Position numbers and translations under genes: made by a program. Shown here piece after piece: positions 8,774-23,120 of a DNA stretch of 64,000 nt. Source of the DNA: Cunninghamella blakesleeana (taxonomy: Eukaryota; Mucoromycota; Mucoromycetes; Mucorales; Cunninghamellaceae). Position 1 is the first letter of the stretch, and each line of letters begins with the position of its first letter. The notes beneath the pieces are model-generated. The model was not told the origin of the DNA and ran no database searches. It saw only the letters and a list, made by a program, of their open reading frames with translations. The DNA lies in contig JAFCIZ010000001.1 in the NCBI GenBank assembly GCA_017871115.1, positions 6,880,001 through 6,944,000 of the forward strand, read 5' to 3'.

Positions 8774-10004
8774 TTTATATTTAAGATCAATTCAATTTTT
8801 AATAAAAGAAGAAAAAAATGTTTATTTTTCTACTTATTGATCTGAGAATGAAATAATTCTTATTCACTATTTTATCAATTTGCCCATAGCAATTTATTAT
8901 AACTCTCGTTATTTTTTTTGGTTCATAACTTTAATGATATTTTGTGTATCTTAAAAAAATGTATAAATTCAATTTTAATTCCAATTTAATAAAGACCAGG
9001 CTTTTTCTTGTTTTAAAAACTTTCGTCATAACTTTTATTTTAATCCGATATTAACGCTAAACTACATATTCTTATTTATTGGAACTCTAACCCTCTTATC
9101 TGACTTTAATTTTATTATTTTTTTACTATAATTCATTATCGTTAAATTTAAATTCCGATATACTTGATCAGAATTTGGATTTAATACAGTATTTCCACTT
9201 AAATTTAGACAAAATGAAAAATTGAATTAGATAGTTTTCTTTTTTTACTATCCGATTATGTTTTAGCTGATGTCTAAATCTATGTGTAAATAGTATAAGA
9301 AAAATATATTTAGTTACACAAATGATTTTCTACTATTTAAGCATATCAAATTTTATAATTTATTCTTTTCTTTTCTTTTCGTTCATAATTCATTTTTGCA
9401 ATAATAATCTTCTTTCTTTCTTATATTTTATTTTTAGATAGATATTTAAAAATATAAAAAAATAAATAAAAATAATAAAATAATATCTTTAAAAAAATCC
9501 AAAAGTATATGCAAATGAATTTTGAAGTCAGAGAATAGATTATAATATAAAAAGAGTAGTAATTAAATTAAATTAAATTAAATTAAAGAAACAAACTATT
9601 TAAATTATACAAAGCGTGATAATTTATTTATAACATTAGAGATGAGATTTATAACAATATGAATATTTGAAAATAATATTATTTATAAAAACTATAATAA
9701 TTTTTTTTAAAAAAAAGTATATATTAAATATGAAGAATATATTCTATATAGAAAAATTGATTAACTTTTTTTTTTTAAATGAGTGATAAAAGATTATAGT
9801 AGTGTTTTTTTCTTGTTTTTGTTTTCGTAATATTTTTGGTAATAAGCTCATTAATTGGAGAGAGAAATATTGATTGATAAAATGCAGTTGATGTTGGACA
9901 TGAAAAATGCATGTGTGTGTTTTTATATTGAAAATATTGGTATGAATGAGTGAATTGTGTTATTACAGTGATATGAATGCTGAACGAATTATAGTAGGCT
10001 GTTT
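8774..10004. other. Intergenic region with LTR relic
   Basis: No coding region recognised. AT-rich; holds the 5' flank of nuclease-like paralogue 2 and an LTR relic near 9.5 kb. The last 100 bp are probably the 3' flank of the PH-domain gene. Confidence 0.6.
9483..9570. mobile_element. Decayed LTR fragment
   Basis: The stretch with ccaaaagtatatgcaaatg, gaagtcagagaatagatta and tataaaaagagtagtaat aligns with 4390-4475 in the LTR and its copy at about 5735-5815, same orientation, with scattered substitutions. It puts remnants of one LTR family on both sides of the nuclease-like pair. Confidence 0.7.
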
Positions 10005-13000
10005 TTAATGATAAGTTGAAGAAGATGGTGATGATGATGATGAAGAAAAAGAAGAATCGATTTCATGGTGAAGGGCCCATAGCCAGGCATCTTTTTCTTC
10101 CACGGTTGAAGCCAAAAAAATAAAAGAATCCCCTTTTCTACCTAAACGATGACCTAATTTCAAAAGACTGACATGTTCTTTGATTTGAGTAATATAATAA
10201 TGATAATTTGAATAATCAGAAGCAAAGGAAGAGCGTTGCCAGACCACAAAAGCACATTGATGGACTTGATCACGAGAACGTTCACCATCTACTGTCATCA
10301 TATAGGTGGGACCATCTGCTGATTTTAAATCTAAGGCATGATTTAACCCAAAAGCATAGGTGGTTTTATTATTTAATCGGATCATTCTCTTCTTGGTCAT
10401 CATTGTATGTTGTTTATTGTAACGATATAACATTAATCCTTGACCTTTTGATAAAACACATAAATATCGTCGATATGTCTTTTGTGACCCTTTTCTAACA
10501 TATAGCATACTAGATTGCTATTTTTTTTTTAAAAACAATAGAATAAAATAAAATAAAATAAAATAAAATAAAATAAAATAAAATGATATATTTAATTAAT
10601 AAAAATTCACATACACAAAGGCATATACCAACCACTTTTTTTTTTTTTCCTTTTTCTTTTTTCTATTTAGTACTACTTACTAAAATGGACTTGTGAATAT
10701 GACAATACCATAAGTTGGAAATGGCTTGTGACATGACGATTCCATTTAAACGACACTGATGGCCATATTTTATTATTTTACGTAGTCGATGAACCCATTC
10801 AAACATGGCTTGTGCATTGGTAGCTTCAAATTGGATACATGTATTATCATTTAATTTCAGTTCAAATAACCGTTTACGTCTTTTATTTAATTCATGAATG
10901 TCTTGTACTGAAAACGATGAAGAAGAAGAATTAGAGGAGGTTGAAAAGTTACGTATGGGGTTAGTATAAGTTGGTGATGATGTTGTGGGGGAGGAAGAGC
11001 ATGCTGGTAAATTGATTGGGTTTGTACGTACAGCTTGTACACTTTCTATAAAGCTTAGATCAATAACGGAATAGGCATAACTTATTTGTTTCGATCTTCT
11101 AGATAATTCAAATGAAGTAGCTGAAGTAGTTGTAGCTGTAGCTGTAGTTGACATAGATGGTGATGCTTCATTATTATTACTATTATTAATATCTAACAAA
11201 CTATCATTTGTATTTTCATTATCTATATCTGATTTATGTTGCTGTTGATGCTGATGTTGATGTGTAAAAAACCCTGGTACTGATTGAAATAAATGGTTTA
11301 CTCTTTCATGCAATCCATGTGTATTTCGATGATTACTTTCTTTTTTATGTTGATGCAAATCCATTAGAGTGACAGCAGATAACCAATTTAAACTCCAGCC
11401 TCTTTTTTGACGTTCTGGTTGATTAGGCAAGATGGCTTTTGAAGGATCAATTAAAAAAAGATAATGGTCTTCTGTCATAGCATATATTTTTGATTGGTTA
11501 TGTCTTTTCTTAAATTCACCATTTTCATTAGTGGATTGTATTAAAAATCCCTCCATAGATAAAGGTGCCTAAATGGATTATCAAAAAAGAATATATATGT
11601 CTATTTAGTATGATAAACATGCTGACATATATTAATTCATTATTAATATTACCTCTAAAGCCTGACCAACTGGGGGTAATATTGTACGTAATTCTAAAAC
11701 ATGTTTCTAAATAATAAATAATAAATAAATAAATAAACATCACAACTTATTTGTTTTTCCTTTTATTTGTTTTATATTTTATATTTTTAGTATATATATA
11801 TATATATATATATATTATCACCTTTTCTACTAGTTGAGGACAAATGATCGAGGAGTTATCTGGAATCCACTCAATACGATTGTTATATCTCCAACATAAA
11901 GCCAAAGTAGATCTATTCAAAGTAGGTTCTTGTTTCGTTAAACAATAAGGGTGCTGATTATTATTATTATTTTGAGCTTCAGTATGGAAATGATTGATCA
12001 TATCAATAAGGCAATTTTTTAAATCGATAGCTTGAATAGTTGAATAAGAATCTTGATTAATGGCTTCATCCAAAGGCAATCGAATAGTTAAACTGTTGCT
12101 AACATTATCCTTCTTTTTTTTATTTTTCGCTTTTTCATCTGTGATTGTATGATGATTGGTAGTGGAAGACAATAAGATATGGATATCTATAAAAGGAGGT
12201 ATTGGTTGTTTGGTTACTTTATGACTTTTGGTACTATTTCCATTCTTCAATAATAAATGGGGTTTATAAGGTATTAAATGGTAAAGAGCCATGTACCAAT
12301 TTTGAGATTCCATGGCATTTTGCCCTTGCAACAAAAATGTATTAATGCCACCTGTTTTATTTTCATATTCCAACTTTAATGTATAATCTGAAAGAGATGC
12401 TAAAGAAAGTTGTAAGTAAGATACTTTTGGCTGATGCCGTTGTTTATATTGTGCCTGATATTGTTTCCATTGTTGATGAAACCGTGGGTAAGGATTTTTC
12501 TTTTTTCTTTTTTTATAACAAGTAAAAATGGGACTCCATTTTGTTTTCATGAATGATCTTTTATTGTTGGCGGTGGAGTGATAATGATGACGATAATGGT
12601 GATGATGGTATTTGAAATAAATGATGTGAGCCAATCGAGGACCATGTAACAATAAAGGTGACACTAAATAAAGTTCTAAACAATGTGGTTTGAGCACTGC
12701 CCTGAATTCCCTCCATGTGAGATAGGTTTCTTGTCGCTGTACTTCCTTCTGATGATGTTGCGTGACAGAGGATGCTGAATACTTTTTATTTTGCTTTTTT
12801 AAATGACGCTGTTGACTACTTGTATACCAAATAGTTTTTTTACTACATAGTACCCTTCCTGTTTTAAGAATCCTATTATCATCCTCCTCCTTTTCATTAT
12901 TATTATTTTCCATACTGGCGGGCCTTTCATAAGTGACTCTAACATTTGGTGGCTCTTGAGATGATAATAAAGAATATGCAGATAATCTTGATGAATTTAA

Positions 13001-13365
13001 TAGTGGTGATGCTGTACTAATATTATCATTTAAAAGGGGTGGAGGTGGTGGTGGTGGTGTGGTGGTACCAGTGGGTGGGGATAAAGTGATGTCAATATCA
13101 GACAGAGTGTTGATCCAAAGTTGGTTGGAATCAGATTTATTGCTATTGCCTTTTATCGAGTCATTATTCTTATATTTGTTGTTTGGGTATAAAAAGATAT
13201 TATTACTATTATTATTATTATTATTATTAATATTGCTTTCATCCTTAAAAGTAATTCTATTAATAGCAAAAGAGAAGAGAGAGAGAAAAAGAGAAGAGGA
13301 AAAAGGATTAATAAACGTATTTAACTTTGAAAGGGGATTTTAAAAAAGGAAGAAGGGAAAAATAT

Positions 13366-13404
<39 letters not shown>

Positions 13405-13554
13405 GAAGTATATTATATATATATGTATAACAAACTATTGAAAATAGAATTGTTACCTACTATGTCGTCGTATCTTTTCAGTATTATGTTGATTCAGGCA
13501 ACGCGCTGAATTATTAGTGGTAACAAGAGAATCTTGATTATTGGTTGGAATCAT
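10005..13554 (-). CDS. Multi-PH-domain protein (Spo71/PH_4-like), 5 exons, 995 aa
   Basis: Spliced model, all borders GT..AG and in frame: 13554-13457, 13256-11822, 11706-11653 (54-bp microexon), 11568-10681, 10517-10005, totalling 2,988 nt. The Met at 12913 is internal because the frame stays open upstream (VTYERPASM) to an Asn/Pro-rich N-terminus starting at 13554. At least three PH-like modules are visible: TGRVLCSKKTIWY...WREFRAVLKPHCLELYL ending in NTFLLQGQNAMESQNWYMAL; MEGFLIQSTNENGEFKKR ending in CIQFEATNAQAMFEWVHRL; and YVRKGSQKTYRRYLCVLSK ending in TVEEKDAWLWALHHEI. Such proteins bind phosphoinositides at membranes; yeast Spo71, a tandem-PH prospore-membrane protein, is the nearest family I can name. 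Orthology is uncertain. Confidence 0.8.
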
Positions 13555-13868
13555 CTTTTTTTTGGTATATCATGAGTTTTTTTTTTTTTTTCAAAAAAAA
13601 AATAAAAAGAAAAAAAAGGTCTATATATGAATAGTATTAATCAATAACTTGAATTATTTACAAGTATTTACATAAGGTAAGAAGGAAAAAAAAAAAAAAA
13701 AAAAAGTAAATATTTTGGTACTAAAAAGAAAAAAGAAAAGCGAAAGAGAGAAGAAAAATCAAACTGAAAATCAAATTAAATTAATATTTTCACAAAATGC
13801 ATTTCCATTTTTGGATATGATCACACATTAAATTTTTTACTTTTTTATTTTTATTTTTAAATAAAATA
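13555..13868. other. Short intergenic region
   Basis: Promoter side of the PH-domain gene and 3' flank of the RGS gene. Only A and T homopolymer runs were seen. Confidence 0.6.
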
Positions 13869-14705
13869 CTATCGTTGGTTCTTTTTTCCAAAAAAATCAA
13901 ATAAAACGGTATGTTTATTTTTAAACCCACGACGGTGCTTTCTTTTTTGTGGTTGATCTTGAATATCATTGGAAGTAGAGGAAGAAGAAGATGATGGTGA
14001 TAAAGACGATGATGACGATGAAGGACAAAATCGATAATAATCAAATTCTACACCTAACGAATTTTTACAAAATTCATGTACCATAGCTTTTACCATATCA
14101 TAATGTTTTTTAGAGGATTGATTAGAATTCATGAATACTGGAGTATCAGTATGAGGATTAGTATAAATGATTGAATGCATTTTTTCTAAATAACCAAGTA
14201 AATAATCGATTGATTTATCTCTAATTTCATTGTTATAATAAATAGTTGATTCACCTAATGAATGATATATTTTCATTTCATTTCATTTATTTATTTATTT
14301 TTTTAAAAAAAAAACATGTTAATGATCTCTACATTCTCTTGTATTTTTATTATATTTTATATTTTTTACCACAGTTTTTAACCATTTCATGCCAAGTATC
14401 AGTGCCAATAAATTGCATAAAACTATATTCCAGTAATAAATGAACAGCTTTTTTTGCATGATCAAAACAACCATTGATATTTTTTTCTTGGATAGCTTTA
14501 ATCACTTCTGAACGGACATTATCATCTAAATTAATTTCAAATAGACTATTTCTTGATAAATAGGTGTCATTGATATGCTGAACCATAGTTAGCTGTTGTA
14601 CGTTTGATATATATTCATATTTTTCATATTGTTCTAATTCTATTAAAAAAAACTATAATAGGAATAGAATAAAAAAATAAAAAAGGGGAATAAATAATCA
14701 TTCTC

Positions 14706-14742
<37 letters not shown>

Positions 14743-14762
14743 TAAAATAAAATAAAATAAAG

Positions 14763-14793
<31 letters not shown>

Positions 14794-15465
14794 TACCAAG
14801 TTTTCACAACTAAATTCCTCTAATAAATGATATAAAAAATAACATAGAGGGATTTTTGAATGAAGAATTGCTTTTAAGCCTTCCAACTTAATAGAGTTAA
14901 TACAAACATCCTTTTCCATATAAAGAAGAGAAGATGAAGTATTCAAATGAATATGAGATAAAGAGGACCGTCTTTTTTTGACACGAAATAATGTATGAAT
15001 ATCAAATAAAGGAAGATTCATGGACTGAGGAGCTATATGGTTTTTAGCAGTGGTAGCCGCCATTATTGAATGGGTTGTTGTGATAGAAGAACGGCGCCTT
15101 GGGATAATAGGGGTAGAATTAGTAGTGGTGGTAGAAAAAGAAGACGAAGAGGAAGAAGAAAAAGAGGTAGCTGTGCAAAGTGAAGAAGATAATGGGGATG
15201 AAAAAGATGGATTAAAAGTAAAGAATAAATCATCTTGATCATTACTATTATTATTACTGGCATCTTCCATAATTACATCAATATCCATTTTCATACTATT
15301 ATCGATGTCTAATTTAATAGAATAGTCCAAAAAATCCATATTGTCATCATCATTGTTATTAGCAGTAGTAGTTATAGAAGATGGTTCATTTGATAGGGGA
15401 GGGAAAGTATAATCATCATATTGATGATATATGACATTGATAAAACTATTTCGTTTTGAATTATC

Positions 15466-15497
<32 letters not shown>

Positions 15498-15672
15498 ATC
15501 CGGTCGAATTTAATGCTTCTGTAGCTAAGGATGATCTACGATTTTTTATAATTGACTTTGGTGTTCTTGTTGATAATATCACTTCACTAGGTGTTATTGT
15601 ATTCACATTATAATGAGAAGGTCTTCTTCTTTTGGTAACAGTTGTATTTGAAAATAGGCGTTCGATTTGCAT
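13869..15672 (-). CDS. Regulator of G-protein signalling (RGS) protein, 3 exons, 514 aa
   Basis: Exons 15672-14797, 14652-14370 and 14254-13869 join in frame (1,545 nt). The N-terminal half is low-complexity Ser/Asn/Thr-rich with basic patches (TKRRRPSH, RVKKRRSSL). The RGS domain spans about residues 260-385: LEGLKAILHSKIPLCYFLYH, then EEFSCENL joined by splicing to FFLIELEQYE, then NDTYLSRNSLFEINLDDNVR and NGCFDHAKKAVHLLLEYSF. RGS domains speed GTP hydrolysis on G-alpha subunits; EFSxENLxFxxE and the SxxEINLD turn are the expected family signatures. The C-terminus holds an extra helical segment, a Ser-rich linker and a basic tail (KRKHRRGFKNK) that may bind membrane or nucleic acid. Splicing inside the ENLxF motif supports the junction. 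Confidence 0.88.
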
Positions 15673-16124
15673 TTTTTTTTATAAAAAAAAAAGTATATAC
15701 AATAAAAATATTAATTATAAAGAAAAGTACAGACAATAATAAAAATTAAATCAATGAAAGAAAGAAAAAAGAAAGAGAAGGGGGAAAGAAATGATACTAA
15801 TATATATATATTAACAAGAATAGACCTTTTTTTTTATTTTTTTTTATTTTAGGGTGAGTGAAAACGAGGGGAGAGAAATAAAGTTTAAATGAGAGTGGTT
15901 ATAAAAATAGTAGGAGGTCGTTTTTAATGGTGGCAGTTTATAAATGATTATGACAGTTTTTTTTTTATCGCTTTTTGTTACAAAACTTTTAATATATAGT
16001 TATATAATATTATTATGTTTTTATTATTATATTATTATAAAAAATATATGCCAGCAAAATGAAAACAGTAAAAATTGTGGTTTGCTTTATTTATAAATTG
16101 TGTTGATAGCATATGCAGGTTTTT

Positions 16125-16161
<37 letters not shown>

Positions 16162-16989
16162 TTCGTATCTCCTTTTTTATTCAAATCAAAAAAGCACGCG
16201 ACCTATTTTTTCCTTATTGTTTTTTTATAAACTTAAAGCTAACCACTCCCTTTTCTTTAGTCTATCATATTAAAAACAATGATTATCGAGATCCATTAAA
16301 AAAGAAAGATAGATTTTATTTAATAATATAATAAATCAACGATTCATCTTTTGCTATTTATATATAAATCTTGATTACTACCATTGTTTTTTATTTTTAT
16401 TTTTTTTAAAAAATAGCCAAAAGTGAATAATGAAAGTGGCATAAAAAGTAGATTCATTCACCATGATTAGTTGCTTTATTTGTTCTTTTTTCTTTTTTTG
16501 GATTTAATATCTTGATTCGCGTGTAAAATAAACGTGCCTTAGATGGTAGTTGTCTATCACTTTTAAATACCATTTAAAAACAAATATATATATATATAAG
16601 CACCATGTGGTGGCACTATAAAAATATAAATAACAGAATGGCAATTGATCATTCAAAACCATATATAAGAATAAATGAATTAATGTTAAATAACTTCATT
16701 TATGTTTTGCTTGGCATTTATATAAAATAAAATAAAATAAAAAAACATTCCCCTATACACATATATAAATCCAACCATCCTTCCAATCCTTACTAATATG
16801 CCTTAATCCCTGATTGTTGATAATCCAGTAAGGAATAAGTGCAACCACCTGTCTTTTTTTTTATTATATTTATTTTTTTTTTTTTTTAAAAAAAAGATGT
16901 AGTTTATTGTTTGCCGTTTTCATTAGCAGTTATTATTTATTTGTAAAAAAAAATAAAGCCTTATGTATGTATATTGATAAATAACTAAA
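15673..16989. other. Intergenic region between RGS and CAND1 genes
   Basis: Promoter side of the RGS gene and 3' flank of CAND1. Nothing coding was recognised. It contains a 32-base T tract at 16129-16160 and a short inverted repeat CACCA-TG-TGGTG at 16601-16612. Confidence 0.6.
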
Positions 16990-18509
16990 TCAAGATAAAT
17001 CCATATAATCACTAGTTCTTAATTCTCTTTTTCCTGCCTCAATAACCGTATTCTTATATTCATCTGCTAATGGTCCATTTTGTACATCTTCAACAAATTG
17101 TTCAAATTTAGGGCTAATATTGGCATCTGATAAATGGTCTAATCCAACAATACATCGAAGAGTTGCTCTTACTAATTCTTGATTCTTTTCTAATTCTTGT
17201 TTCACTGCATTACTACGAATCTTGAAATCAAGCGTTTGTTTCAAAGGTGTTACTAAATCATCCAATTCTATTATAAACATATATATATATTAGTAACTTG
17301 GTCTATTCTATATCTATTTTTCTATCCTTTATATATATGTGTGTGTGTGTATTATTGACTTACTTTGAGCAACGTTTGTAGGTGATATTTTACCAAGTCT
17401 TACTAACATTAAATAAACAAGCATTTTAATATCCTGTTGGTCATCTAACCCAGTTCGAACACATTCCAAATAACCATGAATGTCGATTTTGTCTAAACAT
17501 GTTGTTAATAAAGTGTATAAACATTCATAAGCAGCCTAAAAATTATATATAATAAATATATACTGTTAGCTTAAAATTGATAGCATCATAATGGTAGAAA
17601 TTATTATTATTATTATTATTATTATTATTTAAAAAAAAGAAATATAATAAAAATTATTTGTTTCACCTTTCTGATTTCAAGGCCGTCATCAACTTTATGT
17701 TTAAATGGACCCATTTCTACTGTATGAATTAATTCTTCCTATTGTTTTTTAAAAATAAAATGGGTAAATGTAAATATATAAAGTGAACGTTAAAAAAAAT
17801 ATGATCATTATATAATTATTGTATAGTTTAAACAACTTACTCTGACAATAGTTTCTTGATAAAGTAATGGTAATAAAGATGGTAAAGCATCACGTATTAA
17901 GTATGGTTTACGGTGAAGGGCAGAGTTAATAGTTAATAATGCTAATCTACGTACATTCTAATAATGTTCAAAATAAATAAATAAATAACAATAATGATAA
18001 TAATAGTTAGATGATAATAATACCTTTATATATTTTTTCTTTTAAAATATATATAGTCAACTTACAATGTCAGAATCCTCTAATAAAGTTAAGAATTGTA
18101 TAACAATAGGACGAAGTAATTCGTCGTTGGTTTGGGAAGGGTCAACCACAATGTATTTGAAAGCTGTTGCAACGGTGGATCTAAGTTGGGAGGAGGAAGA
18201 TTTCAAGTGTTTCTAAATAATCCACGAATAAATATATATAATTTAAAATGAATATTATTAAAATTATTCTCATTATTATATACTAATTATCATTCTCCTT
18301 TTATATATATATATATATATATATTACTTCTAATTGAGGAAGGTATTTGGCGGAATTAGTAAGTGCTAATTTTCCAAGACATTCACCAACAATAGAACGG
18401 GTACCTTCTTCTTGATCAGATTCACTACTTTCAAGTAATAATGACCATATTTCATCCGATGTATCTTGTAATGTAGCAAGTGGAGCTTGATAATCATATC
18501 GAGTAATTA

Positions 18510-18548
<39 letters not shown>

Positions 18549-21500
18549 AAACAAAAATGTATATTATCATTAATATACATATATACTAAATCTAAATATA
18601 ATCGTTTTTTTAAAAAAATAAATAAATAAAAATACAATGAAATTTTTACCTCTTTCAATGCATGTAATAATAAGAAGCGGCGTTTTGGTTGTTCTTTAAT
18701 TTGATAAACTACAAATGGGAGGTATTTACTAATATTACCAACAGTAATATTACCTAAAGCAAATGCAGCCGCAAATTTGACTTCTTCTGATTGAGCGCTA
18801 AAAAGTTGAATAATTTCTTCATGAAGTGTTTCAAAACCACTTAAATCACTATATATATATATATATATATATAATATGATATGTTAAAAAAAAATCAGTA
18901 CCATACAAATATTATTTATGTACCCATTAATATATATATATATATATTTATATGTATAGCTTACACTTTATTGCCAATTTCACCCAATGAAAGAAGACTG
19001 AGGTAGCGAACTGAATCATTTGAAACGGAATCCTATATAAATGTATCCATATGTTCGGTAATGATATTAATGATATTAATAATGATATTAGTATTGTTAT
19101 TATCACTATTTTTTTTTAAAAAAATAAATTAATAAATTAAAACTACTTACATTTATATAATTTTGGAAACTCTTGACAGTAGAATCACGATTGGACTGAT
19201 CAGTATTAATAGCTAAAACAGCAATACATTGAGCTACAGTAGAAGCAGCTTTCTTATTTGCTACTGCAGCCACACCACCAGCAGAGACACCAGATGTATG
19301 GGCAGCCAATAAAGGATCTACCAAACTATTAACAAAAATATCATAATCTGAGGGACTTGCTCTGCCTAATGCACTAAATAAATTAAGTAAACTCTTGAGC
19401 GCAATGCCTTGCAATAATGGTGATTGAATCAATTGGAATAAAGATGGCAAAATAGCAGATTTTGCAAGTTCAACAGTACTAGGACGAGCATTGATAATAG
19501 ATTCAGTCAATTGAAGAGCCAATGGTAATAAATGTAAATCAGAATCAGTGATAAGTGATCGTATTTCATTGAGCAATTGTAAATAACTTTCATCTGATAT
19601 CTTGTCTCCAAATCTATTTGGGATATTTTATTGTTATTAAAAAAGGGAAAAAAAGCAATAGCTAATTAGTAATTACACTTTATATATAAAAATCTCTTTT
19701 TAATATTAATTTTTTTTACTTCTTTATTTTTTTTTTATTTTTTACCTTTTAACAAGTATATTCAAACATTCCAAACTAGCAATACGGAGTGAACGATTAT
19801 TTTTACGTAAGAGTAAACCAATTTCATTGACAGCATCAAGTACACATGTTTCAAGCTCCTCTCCAGCAGCGACAGGGCTTTGTGAGATGATAGCAAGAAC
19901 GCGTATCGTGATAAGACGAGTAACTTCATTTTGTAATCTTTCTAAAAGTATACTCCAAGCTTGTTGCTGTTCTGATTGTAAAACATCTCCTGTTCTAGCT
20001 AAAAGTTCACCTAAACACATGATGGAACGTTCTTTTACTTCTTGATCAGCATCACTGGTACCAAGAACTTTAAGTGTAGCTTTATAAATATCATTAACAT
20101 AAACAACGTATTCTTGTTGAATAATAGAAACATCATATTCCTTGGTATTGCCTTTTACTTCTCCTTCTTTTCGTTGAATAGGACGTATGGCTTTAATTAA
20201 TTCAATGCAAACAAGGAAAGTTTCAGAAGTTATTTTATAGAACCTATCAGAGATAGTATTAATAATAACGGGGCATAATTGTTTAAGGTAAGTTTGGGTG
20301 GCTTTGGAGGAATGAGTACAAAGGAAATTGCGTAAAAATAAAAGAACTTCAATTTTCAAATTGGAGGAAAGCGCACTTTGTTGTTGGTCTAAAGAGGAGG
20401 TTGATAATGAAGATTCAATGACAGGGATGAACAATGATATTTCATTATCCAAACCACCGTGCAATACTACAATCACTTCACTTAAAAGATTAAACCCAAT
20501 TTGACGAGTTTGTATGGATTTGGATGATAGCTGTTTTGCTAATGCTTTACAAAGTTTGCCTACTTGAGAACGAAGTTGTTGACGTGGCCTAACATACATA
20601 TATAGTTAAAATAAAAAGTGAAAAAATAATAGTTGTGTTATTAATTAATTCCTCTCATCTTCATTTTTTTCATTCTTATTAGCTTTATTACTATTATTAT
20701 TATTATGTAATAATATTTATCGTACCCTTCAGCAATATCCATAGTTACTGTAGCTTCCGATTTTTCAGCTTTTAAAGTAGATTCATCACCATTTCCAGAT
20801 ACATCAAATTCAAGGTTAGAATCATTGGTAATAGTAATAGCATCACCTTTATAAGGATTTGTTTGACGTAAAAGAACAATAAAGGCTTGTAAAATATCAA
20901 TACGTACAGATTCTTCACGTTCATTGAATTTACTAATAAGAGCTGGTGCGACTGTATCATATAGTTGTAAAAGGAGTTCTGAACGAGTTTCAATGACAGA
21001 TGTTAAAAGTTTTGTTGCTGATCTACGTACTTTCCAAGACATATCATCGTCATCATCCGAATAATCACTACGTATATATATATATATAAAAGTACGGTAA
21101 AAATAAATACTAAATAAACTAGACAATTCTTTATATAAACATATATATCTATAATCTACTTACGCAATATCATCGTATTCATCGTCGTCTTCGTCTTCTT
21201 CATCTTCATCCATGATATCACCATCATCCTAATAAAATAATAATAATGATAATAAGCAATATATACATATATTAATATATGATCATTTATATTTATATGC
21301 TCATTTATTGTTCGTTTTATTTTTTTCCCCCCTCTTACATCATCGTTTTGAGCATAATTGGGATCATATTTCAAATAGTCTAAACCAAGAGCAATAATTT
21401 CATCAATGAATTTTGAAATATCAGCAGGACATCTTAATACAAAGGATTCTAATGTTTGTAAACAAATTTCACGAAGTTCATCATCATCATCAGCTTTTTT

Positions 21501-21988
21501 TGTAAACTCTATAACAATTGGGACAATTTCAGATAAATGATTTCCAAGTTTAGGAGCACTATAACGACTATTGTAATAAACAAGTAATAAACAAATAAAC
21601 AAATAAATAGCCTGTTTTTTTTTTTTTTTTTAGCTTAGTTAATTTTTATATTTGTATTTATATTTCATTTTACCCAAGTATACCAACAGATTGAACAAGC
21701 GTACGTAATTTTTCACTAGTGTTTTTATTTACTTTTAATCCATTTAAAATATAAGTCAAAATTGTATCAAATAATTGATCATTAGTATGTACAACCAAGT
21801 AACCAATTGCCGTAGTAGCTCGCTTTCTAACCGCAGCTCTTGAATGAGATAATAATGGCAATAAGGCCTTTTGGATAGCTTCTTGTTTTTTGGAAGATAA
21901 TTGGGAACCAAAACGTGATAAAATATCTGAGAGAACATCCAACGTATCCATTTGCAATTCATAGTCAGTATCATCCTATTAAATAAAA

Positions 21989-22032
<44 letters not shown>

Positions 22033-22215
22033 TAATAATTAATAGATGATTATATATGTATGTATTTACGTATTATAAATATATTAATGTATCTATGTTA
22101 CCTTTTTTAAAACTTCTAAAAGATTTGGCAAAATAGCATTACTAACTTCAGGTCCATGGGCAGAATGAACTTCTAAAACAACAGTCTTTAAACCTAATAA
22201 ATAGACAAAATTAAG

Positions 22216-22248
<33 letters not shown>

Positions 22249-22823
22249 CAATTGTATTAATAAAACCATTGCTAATAATAGCAGCTACCATGGAATATAT
22301 ACATTATATCTTACCAATGCTAGCAATACCACGTAATTCTTCATTTTTTTGTTGAGAAGCTGATTGACCCAAATTATTAACTATTTCTAATATATGGTCT
22401 TCACTAACTTGTTTTACTAAAGGGCCCAAGCTAAGTTATATATAATAAGAAAGAAGCGAAGACAAGAAAGTTTTAATAACTTTTATTATTATTAAATTTA
22501 ATTTTTTATTGTTATTAATTACCATTTTACAGCAAGGTTTTGAACTTCAGTATTCTTATCGCCCATTAAAGTTAAAACTGCACGTACGATTTTTGTTTCA
22601 ATAACAGGTTCATGATTAAAAGAGCTTTTTTGTAATTCATTCATAAGATCGTTTAAAGCCATATAACGGAAATCTCTGTCTTCACTTCCCATCTAAAAGA
22701 AAAAAGTTATCAAGTAATAAGTATATTTATATATATAAAATGATGAACATATTTTAAATAAAAGTATGTATTTACTTTTTCCAATAGGGAAGCAATCATA
22801 TAAGCACTTGAGTCTGATGACAT
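16990..22823 (-). CDS. CAND1: CAND1/TIP120 cullin-associated HEAT-repeat protein, about 18 exons
   Basis: Starts [16 protein letters not shown] (exon 22823-22776) and continues [20 protein letters not shown] (from 22692). HEAT repeats follow, including [40 protein letters not shown], an acidic insert around 21170-21230, [20 protein letters not shown] and the large exon 20589-19748. The last exon, with [20 protein letters not shown] and [16 protein letters not shown], is the conserved TIP120 C-terminus. CAND1 wraps around unneddylated cullin-Rbx1 and swaps substrate receptors of SCF ubiquitin ligases. Expected length is about 1,230 aa; the summed exons give roughly 1,250-1,300. Most introns are 60-130 bp and several contain TA repeats. 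Middle exon borders were not all checked base by base. Confidence 0.92.
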
Positions 22824-23120
22824 ATTGATAATTGTTTTTTTTAAAAAAAATTCAAGAGGGTATAGTTTTTTTTCTTCGTAAAAAAAAAAAGAAAAGAAAA
22901 GAAAATAGACGAGAGAAAAAGAGAAAAAAAGGAAAAAGGAAAGAGAGTTACGCGCCTTTAAAAAAAATATCAAAATGCACTTTTTTTTTATTATTTTTAA
23001 GATCCGATTCTTTTGGTAAAATTGTTCCAAGATCACACATTTCATTTTATTTTTAAATGTTTATAATAAGAATTATATATAAAATTGTGCTATTTAAATT
23101 TTTATTTTTTTTTATTTTTT

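Noticed and set aside
13059..13343. Plus-strand ORF rich in Leu
   Set aside because: Antisense to the Asn/Pro-rich second exon of the multi-PH gene.
16601..16612. Short inverted repeat CACCA-TG-TGGTG
   Set aside because: Too short to name a site; could arise by chance.
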